Assembly: GCA_046154545.1 (NCBI GenBank)
Contig: JBJXGC010000024.1
Span: 1-6,288 of the forward strand
Source of the DNA: JBJXGC01 sp046154545
GTDB taxonomy: Bacteria > Chloroflexota > Dehalococcoidia > Tepidiformales > Tepidiformaceae
Length of the DNA stretch: 6,288 nt
Direction: 5' to 3'
Position 1 is the first letter of the stretch. The number at the start of each line of letters is the position of its first letter. The position numbers were made by a program, and so were the translations under genes. Below the pieces are notes generated by a model. The model saw only the letters and a program-made list of their open reading frames with translations. It made no database searches and had not been told where the DNA came from. Shown in pieces: positions 1-4,938 of the stretch.

Positions 1-1083
1 CCAGCGCAGCCCGAAGGCCCCGAGGACGACCGCATGCGCGGCGAACTCGGCTGGTCGCGCGACTTCTCCCTGAAGCTGGCGGCGAAGCACTGGGTCGCCC
101 TCGCCTGGCCCGAGCAGTACGGCGGCGGCGGCAAGGGCCACATGGAGCAGGTCATCTTCAACGAGGAGATGGCCTACCACAAGGCACCGATCGGCGCGCA
201 TCGCCGCGGCGTCTTCTACGTCGGACCCATCCTCATCCTCTACGGCACCGACGAGCAGAAGAAGCAGCACCTCAACGCCATCACCAGCGGCACCGGTTAC
301 TACTGCCAGCTCTTCAGCGAACCCGGCGCCGGCTCCGACCTCGCCTCGCTCCAGACCCGCGCCATCCGCGACGGCGACGACTATCTCGTCTCCGGCCAGA
401 AGATCTGGACCTCCGACGGCCACCGCTCGGATTACGGCTGGCTCGTGGCCCGCACCGACCCAGACGCACCCAAGCACAAGGGCATCAGCACCTTCATCTT
501 CGACATGAAGGCGCCGGGCGTCACCGTCCGGCCGCTGGTGAACATGGCGGGCATCCACAGCTTCAACGAAGTCTTCTTCGACAACGTCCGTGTGCCCAAG
601 GAGAACATGGTCGGCGAGGAGAACCGCGGCTGGTACCACGCGGCCGCCACCCTCGACTTCGAACGATCGAGTATCGCCACCTTCGCCGGCACCCGCCGCT
701 TCCTCGACGACCTCCTCGTAGCCCTGCGCGAAGGGCCGCGAAGCCGCGCCACCCGCCACGGCATGGCCGACCTCTACACGACGGTGCTCGTCGGCCAGAT
801 GCTCTCCTACTCCATCGCCTCGATGCAGCAGGCCGGCCGGGTGCCGAACAAAGAGGCCTCAGCCGCCAAGCTCCTCAGCTCCGAGCTGCGCCAGAACGCC
901 AGCATCGCCGCCGCCAAGTCGCTCGGGATGGGCGGCCAGGTCCAGGACGGCCCCGGCGCCGTCCGCTACGGCCGCTACGCCCGCGACTACCTCGCCAACG
1001 TCTCCGCCACGATCGCGGGCGGCACCAGCGAGATCCAGCGCAACGTCATCGCCACCCGCGGCCTCGGCCTCCCCCGCGGGTAG
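1..1083 (+). CDS. Acyl-CoA dehydrogenase family protein, 5' end cut off by the window
   Basis: This is a flavin enzyme that oxidises an acyl-CoA to the trans-2-enoyl-CoA in the cytoplasm and passes electrons to electron-transfer flavoprotein. The reading frame is open from base 1. The ATG at 34 lies inside the N-terminal helical domain, just before WSRDF and the WPEQYGG motif, so it is not the real start; roughly 30 residues are probably outside the window. Numbered from that ATG, SEPGAGSD (95-102) and KIWTSDG (123-129) are the FAD/substrate-binding signatures of the middle domain, and AGGTSEIQRN near the end is the C-terminal signature. The MCAD-type catalytic glutamate position in that motif is glycine (G329). 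A glutamate stands instead in LDFER (E210), the helix-G position used by isovaleryl-CoA and long-chain dehydrogenases. The enzyme is therefore probably active. The substrate cannot be told; the AGGT form resembles actinobacterial FadE enzymes for branched or steroid side-chain acyl-CoAs. It converges on the RAYT gene. Confidence 0.95.
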   Translation, partial: PAQPEGPEDDRMRGELGWSRDFSLKLAAKHWVALAWPEQYGGGGKGHMEQVIFNEEMAYHKAPIGAHRRGVFYVGPILILYGTDEQKKQHLNAITSGTGYYCQLFSEPGAGSDLASLQTRAIRDGDDYLVSGQKIWTSDGHRSDYGWLVARTDPDAPKHKGISTFIFDMKAPGVTVRPLVNMAGIHSFNEVFFDNVRVPKENMVGEENRGWYHAAATLDFERSSIATFAGTRRFLDDLLVALREGPRSRATRHGMADLYTTVLVGQMLSYSIASMQQAGRVPNKEASAAKLLSSELRQNASIAAAKSLGMGGQVQDGPGAVRYGRYARDYLANVSATIAGGTSEIQRNVIATRGLGLPRG

Positions 1084-1100
1084 GGAGAAGAGGCCCGGGA

Positions 1101-1159
1101 CTCCGGTAGTGGCGACCCACCGCGGTCGCGGGCGTCCGCACGCTCTCCCGGTCACCGCC
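1101..1159 (+). repeat. REP-type repeat, copy A (59-bp form)
   Basis: This copy is identical over 59 bp to 1754-1812. It carries GTAG at 1106-1109, followed after two bases by a hairpin at 1112-1129 with stem GCGACC/GGTCGC and loop CACCGC. A GTAG-type tetranucleotide before a short palindrome is the classic layout of bacterial REP sequences mobilised by RAYTs. About 30 further bases after the hairpin are also conserved between copies A and B. It lies 17 bp after the acyl-CoA dehydrogenase stop codon. Confidence 0.9.
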
Positions 1160-1211
1160 ATGCCGCTCCCCCGGTCAGCCGGCCCATCGACACACGGAAG
1201 GTTGTCCGAAA

Positions 1212-1242
1212 GCCCGCGACCGCGGTGGGTCGCCACTACCGG
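1212..1242 (-). repeat. REP-type repeat, copy C (31-bp inverted form)
   Basis: This is a perfect reverse complement of 1103-1133 (copy A) and of 1756-1786 (copy B). GTAG reads on the minus strand at 1236-1239 and the hairpin occupies 1216-1233. It sits 28 bp beyond the RAYT stop codon with its GTAG end towards the gene. It lacks the extra conserved bases seen after the hairpin in A and B. Together with copy A, 78 bp away, it forms a BIME-like inverted pair between two convergent genes. Confidence 0.9.
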
Positions 1243-1270
1243 GGCAGGCGTCATTCCAGTGCCGTGCGGG

Positions 1271-1735
1271 TCACTCCCCTTTGGCGTACACCCATGGCCA
1301 CTCGTCCTCACCATCGACCAGCCCCGCCGCCGCCGGGTTGCCCACGATGTATGAGACGACCGCCTCGAACTCAGCGACATCCCGGATGCGCCGATCGTAG
1401 AAGCTCGGCTGCCAGAGGAAGTGCCGACCACCACGGTTGCGCGCGACGGCCGTGGTGTAGGACTTGAACGTCCCCAGCCACTGGATGACCGACCGCGCGC
1501 CAGGCTTCACCAGGACGTGCAAGTGGTCGGGCATGAGACAGGCCGCGAACAAGTCAACCGACGGGCGCTCGCGCTCCGCGAGGACCGCCGCCCAGACGGC
1601 AGCGCCCACCGCGCCGCGAAACGGCGCGTGGCCGGACAGGGCGCGGATAGTCACGTGAAACACGCTCTCCCGGTCCGCGTACGCCTCCGCAGGCAGGCGG
1701 ATTCGCCTCGGGAATATCGGACGGCACACCGGCAT
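1271..1735 (-). CDS. REP-associated tyrosine transposase (RAYT, Y1 HUH family)
   Basis: This is a single-strand DNA nuclease/transposase of the IS200/Transposase_17 superfamily, 154 aa, a normal length for a RAYT. HVTIRA (27-32) is the first core strand. CLMPDHLHVLVKP (66-78) holds the HUH metal-binding pair H71 and H73. WQPSFYD (108-114) contains Y113, the likely nucleophile that joins to the 5' end of cut DNA. YIVGNPAAAGLV (129-140) and WPW (146-148) are further family signatures. No frameshift or internal stop is seen, so the gene looks intact. The ATG at 1735 is the first possible start, since the upstream frame has no start codon back to a stop inside the adjacent repeat; no good ribosome-binding site precedes it. 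REP copies B and C flank it symmetrically (20 and 28 bp away), the usual arrangement for a RAYT and its cognate REPs. Such proteins are generally single-copy and vertically kept, unlike a true insertion sequence. Activity is inferred. Confidence 0.93.
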   Translation of the reverse strand: MPVCRPIFPRRIRLPAEAYADRESVFHVTIRALSGHAPFRGAVGAAVWAAVLAERERPSVDLFAACLMPDHLHVLVKPGARSVIQWLGTFKSYTTAVARNRGGRHFLWQPSFYDRRIRDVAEFEAVVSYIVGNPAAAGLVDGEDEWPWVYAKGE

Positions 1736-1753
1736 GTTAGCGATGTCGCGGGC

Positions 1754-1812
1754 CTCCGGTAGTGGCGACCCACCGCGGTCGCGGGCGTCCGCACGCTCTC
1801 CCGGTCACCGCC
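1754..1812 (+). repeat. REP-type repeat, copy B (59-bp form)
   Basis: This copy is identical to 1101-1159. GTAG lies at 1759-1762 and the hairpin at 1765-1782. It fills most of the 88-bp gap between the lipoprotein stop codon (1824) and the RAYT start (1735). Its GTAG end faces the RAYT gene, so with copy C the gene is bounded by 31-bp perfect inverted repeats. Because it lies in the 5' region of the RAYT gene it could influence RAYT expression by RNA folding or by binding of the protein; that is inference. Confidence 0.9.
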
Positions 1813-1823
1813 CGCAGGTCGCG

Positions 1824-2333
1824 TCAGAACACGCCCGCCGCCCTGCACCCGGGAGCCCGGTCCGTCCCGCCGGGCTGGGCCGCCGTTGTGGCGACGCCCG
1901 GAGTGCCCTTTGCGGGAAGCCCGACCGGCGTTCCGGACCAGTACACGGGGTAGGGCACCGCGTAGCGCTTGTCATAGCGGTAGACGAGGAATCCCGTCTC
2001 GAATTGACGGCCGAGCGCGTCTGTTCCGCAAAGGATGAGGAGCCGGCCGGGGACCGCGCCCGATGGTGCATCAATGCTCTCGATCACGACTGGGCGCTCT
2101 ACCGGTCTCTCAGTGACAGGATTGAAGCCGAGATGGATCCGACAGGTTGGCTCGGGAGCGCCAATATTGGAACACTCGCCCGGGTCCGCGCCCGCGCCAG
2201 CCCAGGCGATGACTGAATCGAGTACAGCCTGGGCCTCGGCGTCCGTCACGGTCGGCTCACCGCCCCGGCCGCCGCAACCAGCGGCAATGGCCCAACCGGC
2301 GCCGAGCGCAATCATCACGCGGAGGAGCTTCAT
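1824..2333 (-). CDS. Small predicted lipoprotein of unknown function
   Basis: This is a 169-aa protein that I do not recognise as a named family. It begins with a lipoprotein signal: K2 and R5, a hydrophobic stretch to about residue 17, and a lipobox AAGC with C20 as the lipidated cysteine, followed by a glycine-rich tether. It is therefore probably anchored to the outer face of the cytoplasmic membrane. The mature part has further cysteines at 54, 64, 102 and 163, of which C54/C64 could form a disulfide, and a middle section (about 82-135) rich in beta-type segments and aromatic residues. The tail after 140 is rich in Gly, Pro, Ala and Thr and looks disordered. The ATG lies 6 bp after the stop codon of the questin oxidase-like gene, with GGGAG only 2 nt before the start, so the two are probably co-transcribed and translationally coupled. 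The stop codon is 11 bp from REP copy B. Confidence 0.75.
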   Translation of the reverse strand: MKLLRVMIALGAGWAIAAGCGGRGGEPTVTDAEAQAVLDSVIAWAGAGADPGECSNIGAPEPTCRIHLGFNPVTERPVERPVVIESIDAPSGAVPGRLLILCGTDALGRQFETGFLVYRYDKRYAVPYPVYWSGTPVGLPAKGTPGVATTAAQPGGTDRAPGCRAAGVF

Positions 2334-2339
2334 GGCTCC

Positions 2340-3356
2340 CTACCCCGAGAGCCGCTGCGAGACGTCCGCCGCAGCGGCCAGGTAGACCGGGTCCGGGTTC
2401 AGGGCGTGCTCCCTCAGGCAGGCCTCCGTGAACTTAATCGCGTGCTCGTCACCGCAGTCCACCGCCCGGTCGACCAGGTCGTCCGCGGGCGTGACCGCGA
2501 CCACCACCTCGCCCGCGGACTCACGCCCATACGTCGCGTACAGCGCGGCACAGGCCTGCCAGGCGTAGCCGAGGGCCGCCCGCACGGTCTCGGGCGGCAG
2601 CGACGGCGCCAACATCCGCAGGGCGCTCGGGGCCGTTACCCCGTGGATGAAGGCGATCGGGGCATGGCTGTTGTTCGCAAGATAAAGGCCCGCCATCGCC
2701 GCCGTCAGCTCCGACAGCGTCCGCGAGACGTCACCGCCTGTGTCCAGCAGCCCCGCCGCCGGGCCGAACGGAGACCACCCATCGAGCGCCCTCACCTCGT
2801 CGAAGATGAGCCCCCGGCGGTGCCCGTCGTACGGCAGGATCGGCACGCGCGAAAGCGCCTGCGCCACGCCGAGGCCACCTCCACCCGGCGCGCCGGGCAG
2901 CGCCTGGTACCGCGCCGCCCAGTAGGCCAGTCCCCGTGCCAGCTCCTGCAGCCGCGGCGCCGTCTCGCCCGCGGCGAGGTTGCGGGCCGCGTGGGCCGTC
3001 CGGATCAGGCCGTGCGTGGCCCCGGCCATCAGCCCGGGGGCGAGCCGCGCCGTCCACGCCGCCAGGACATCGCCCCACGGCGCGAACGCGAGTTCGCGTT
3101 CGAAGAGGCGCTCCCAGTCGGCCACCCGCGCGATCTCTCCGAGCGCCTCCCGCCACTCGTCCGGGGCGATCGGTGCTATCCCCCGCGGGGCGTCGTCCAG
3201 CCGCGAGCGGTACCGTTCGACCCAGGGCACCATCGCCTCGCCCCGTCCGAGCGCCATGAGCGCTTCGGCCGCCATCGGCCCGTGGTTGGAGAGGCCACCG
3301 TGGAACTCGGGCCCCCGGTCCACCAGCATCTCGAGCGCGTCGTCGATGGTCGCCAC
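2340..3356 (-). CDS. Questin oxidase-like (DUF4243) family protein
   Basis: This 338-aa soluble protein resembles the questin oxidase/AflY family, whose fungal members open an anthraquinone-type ring by Baeyer-Villiger-like oxidation. Bacterial members are mostly uncharacterised, so the substrate is unknown. Family-like conserved blocks are FHGGLSNHGPMAAEAL (18-33), ATHGLIRTAHAARNL (113-127, H115), NNSHAPIAFIHGVTAP (228-243, H231 and H238) and DEHAIKFTEACLREH (303-317, H305, K308, E311). No signal peptide, membrane segment, or Rossmann FAD/NAD(P) motif is seen, as expected for this family. The start is GTG at 3354-3356; it places the first conserved block 18 residues in and has a TACAAT box just upstream. 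The next in-frame ATG (residue 10) would cut into the N-terminal helix. It is the first gene of a two-gene unit with the downstream lipoprotein and is divergent from the LysM-like gene across 99 bp. Family assignment is from motif recognition. Confidence 0.82.
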   Translation of the reverse strand: MATIDDALEMLVDRGPEFHGGLSNHGPMAAEALMALGRGEAMVPWVERYRSRLDDAPRGIAPIAPDEWREALGEIARVADWERLFERELAFAPWGDVLAAWTARLAPGLMAGATHGLIRTAHAARNLAAGETAPRLQELARGLAYWAARYQALPGAPGGGGLGVAQALSRVPILPYDGHRRGLIFDEVRALDGWSPFGPAAGLLDTGGDVSRTLSELTAAMAGLYLANNSHAPIAFIHGVTAPSALRMLAPSLPPETVRAALGYAWQACAALYATYGRESAGEVVVAVTPADDLVDRAVDCGDEHAIKFTEACLREHALNPDPVYLAAAADVSQRLSG

Positions 3357-3362
3357 CGGCGG

Positions 3363-3368
3363 ATTGTA
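3363..3368 (-). promoter_or_regulatory. Putative -10 box for the questin oxidase-like operon, leaderless type
   Basis: TACAAT reads on the minus strand and ends 6 nt before the GTG start. It matches five of six bases of the TATAAT consensus. At this spacing transcription would begin at or beside the start codon, giving a leaderless mRNA, which agrees with the absence of a Shine-Dalgarno sequence. No convincing -35 box is seen at 16-19 bp. Confidence 0.45.
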
Positions 3369-3455
3369 CCGCGCAGGGCGCCCGCTGGTGCGTTCGATTC
3401 AGCCGCTACTCGCCCCCGGTGCTGATGGCGATACTCTCGGGGGGATGGTTGGGCT

Positions 3456-4100
3456 ATGGCGCGCATGAAAGGCAATCACGGCGGCGGCGGTGAACGGGCA
3501 CCCGGGTTCGACCTCGGCCCCATCACGCCGCCAGGCCGCCCGGTACCGCCGGCCGGAATGGCACGCGCCGGCCGCCGGACCGCGGCGCTCCCCTGGGGGT
3601 CGCTCGCCACCATCGGCCTCGGTGCGGTTGTGGGCCTGCTCATCTTCGCCGCCCTCTGGCAGTTCCGCGGGCACGGCAATAATCCGCCCGTCGAAGAGGA
3701 TGAGGGCCCGCCAGCCGTGGTGGCCGCAACATCGACCCCCGGCGCAGACACCCTGTCCACCACAGCCTCAGCCAGCGCCTCTCCCACGCTCGAGTCGCCC
3801 CCGTCAGCGGTGCCCACCACTCCTGCGCCCACGCCTGAAGGGACACCCGCACCCATCGGGCCGCCGACCACCCGCCAGCGCTACGTCGTCCAGGGCGGAG
3901 ATGCCTGCGACCTCATCCGCCAGGCCTTGCGCTTCCCGGCATCCGACTTCCAGGCCTTCCAGAACGCCGTGGTCCGCCTCACCGGCCGGGCCGACGCCTG
4001 CAACCTCGGTACCGGCCAGGTCCTCTGCCTGCCCGCGAAGGACGACCTTACCCGCCTCGCCACGTTGACCCGTGACGACGTCTGCCTGGCCGCACCCTGA
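3456..4100 (+). CDS. Single-pass membrane protein with an extracytoplasmic LysM-like domain
   Basis: This 214-aa protein has, in order, a glycine/proline-rich basic N-terminal segment (1-48), one membrane helix at about 49-68, a long Thr/Ser/Pro/Ala linker (about 76-139) and a LysM-like domain (142-193) with a short tail. The arginines before the helix (R37, R40, R41) suggest the N-terminus is inside and the domain outside. The domain starts YVVQGGDACDLI and ends GTGQVLCLP, the edges of a LysM fold, which commonly binds peptidoglycan or other N-acetylglucosamine polymers. It has four cysteines (C151, C182, C191, C210), able to make two disulfides. The likely role is anchoring or sensing at the cell wall; no catalytic domain is present. 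The start is ATG 3456 or ATG 3465, with the G-run at 3439-3444 as a poor, distant ribosome-binding site for either. There is no in-frame start between 3456 and the stop at 3423. Confidence 0.8.
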   Translation: MARMKGNHGGGGERAPGFDLGPITPPGRPVPPAGMARAGRRTAALPWGSLATIGLGAVVGLLIFAALWQFRGHGNNPPVEEDEGPPAVVAATSTPGADTLSTTASASASPTLESPPSAVPTTPAPTPEGTPAPIGPPTTRQRYVVQGGDACDLIRQALRFPASDFQAFQNAVVRLTGRADACNLGTGQVLCLPAKDDLTRLATLTRDDVCLAAP

Positions 4101-4125
4101 CGTTGGGCGCGCCGTTTCGTACGCT
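4097..4125 (+). promoter_or_regulatory. Putative promoter of the triple-J protein gene, leaderless type
   Basis: The -35 box CTGACG (4097-4102, four of six matches to TTGACA) and the -10 box TACGCT (4120-4125, of the TAnnnT type) are separated by 17 bp. The -10 box ends 6 nt before the ATG at 4132, the same gap as at the questin oxidase-like gene. The -35 box includes the TGA stop codon of the LysM-like gene. If real, the J-protein gene is transcribed separately from the gene upstream as well as by read-through. Confidence 0.45.
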
Positions 4126-4131
4126 GAGGCC

Positions 4132-4929
4132 ATGATCGCCGGCGAAGACTACTACGCCACACTCGGACTCTCGCGCGAAGCGACGGCCGCCGAACTCAAG
4201 CGCGCCTATCGGCAGCGCTCGCGTGACCTCCACCCTGACCGCAACGATTCGCCCGACGCCAACCGCCACCAGGCCGCCCTCAACCGCGCCTACGCGGTCC
4301 TATCGGACCCCATCGCACGGAGGAAGTACGACGCTGCCCGGCCCGCCGCGACCCGGCGGCCCGCTCCGGCCCAGGCCGGGCCCGCCACAAAGATGCGCCA
4401 GACCTACGGCGAGGCGCCCTCACCGGCCGCCACACCCCGTCCGGCAGCGAGCCTGCCGGCCTCAGGGCGGGGCGCCCTCCAGCCGGAGCACCTGCCCGAC
4501 TGGTACGAGTTCCTCGACCTCCATATGAACGCGACCGGCGCAGAGGTTGTCGAAGCGCTCAACCGCCTCGGCGCCGAGATCCGCCTCGCGGGCTACTCCG
4601 AAGCGGACGAAGGGCGCGTCGTCCTCCAGATTCGCGCGGCCGCGGCCGCCCTCACCAACCCGCGAATCCGGGCGATCTACGACGCAGCCCTCTGCGGCAC
4701 CCCACCCGCCGCGGGGACGTATCCGCGGCTGCACCACGACTGGTACAGCTTCCTTGGCGTCCGCCCCAAAGCCTCGCTCGACCAGATCGCCGACCAGGTG
4801 ACGGCCCTGAGCGCGGCCACTCGCAAGAACACGCCCGAATACCGCGAGATCGAGGCCGCCTGGCGGACGCTGCGAGACCCCGGCCAGCGGACGGCCTACG
4901 ACGCCACCCTCGCCCAGCGCCGAGGCTGA
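4132..4929 (+). CDS. DnaJ-type protein with three tandem J-like domains
   Basis: This is a 265-aa cytoplasmic protein. The first J domain (about 6-69) opens DYYATLGL, has the HPD tripeptide at 34-36 that stimulates Hsp70 (DnaK) ATPase, and ends with LSDPIARRKYD. A proline/alanine-rich linker (70-120) follows. Two more segments repeat the same frame without HPD: 123-186 (DWYEFLDL to LTNPRIRAIYD) and 203-260 (DWYSFLGV to LRDPGQRTAYD). There is no Gly/Phe region, zinc-finger CXXCXGXG repeat or client-binding C-terminal domain, so it is not DnaJ itself or CbpA. A specialised co-chaperone that calls DnaK to a particular client is the likely role. I chose ATG 4132 because it puts the J domain at the N-terminus and follows a -10 box; a GTG at 4072 would extend the frame but lies within the LysM-like gene. 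GAGG is only 2 nt from the ATG, too close for a normal Shine-Dalgarno. Confidence 0.9.
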   Translation: MIAGEDYYATLGLSREATAAELKRAYRQRSRDLHPDRNDSPDANRHQAALNRAYAVLSDPIARRKYDAARPAATRRPAPAQAGPATKMRQTYGEAPSPAATPRPAASLPASGRGALQPEHLPDWYEFLDLHMNATGAEVVEALNRLGAEIRLAGYSEADEGRVVLQIRAAAAALTNPRIRAIYDAALCGTPPAAGTYPRLHHDWYSFLGVRPKASLDQIADQVTALSAATRKNTPEYREIEAAWRTLRDPGQRTAYDATLAQRRG

Positions 4930-4938
4930 TCGCGGCCG

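Noticed and set aside
1066..1095. Possible terminator hairpin GGCCTC/GAGGCC around the acyl-CoA dehydrogenase stop codon
   Set aside because: The stem is only 6 bp with an 18-nt loop and no T run, so it could be chance in GC-rich sequence.
1109..1354. Open frame starting inside REP copy A; a similar frame starts inside copy B (1762-1953), giving the same first 17 residues
   Set aside because: The shared peptide only reflects the shared DNA repeat. The frames then run through RAYT antisense or unrelated sequence, with no recognisable domain.
1271..1735. Reading the RAYT gene as an ordinary IS200/IS605 insertion sequence
   Set aside because: There is no TnpB partner, the flanks are GTAG-type REPs in inverted pairs, and the protein has the RAYT-type WQPSFYD and YIVGNPAAAGLV blocks.
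2406..3425. Long plus-strand open frame opposite the questin oxidase-like gene, and a similar one opposite the MFS gene (5017-6150)
   Set aside because: The products are Arg/Pro/Gln-rich without domains, as expected for antisense shadows in GC-rich DNA; the minus-strand products have clear family motifs.
3413..3443. Possible hairpin CCCCCG/CGGGGG before the LysM-like gene that could hide its ribosome-binding G-run
   Set aside because: It is a single short stem with a 19-nt loop and low-complexity arms; nothing else supports a regulatory switch.
4072..4131. GTG at 4072 as an upstream start for the J protein
   Set aside because: It overlaps the LysM-like gene, adds a tail not seen in J proteins, and lies before the likely promoter; ATG 4132 puts the J domain at the N-terminus.
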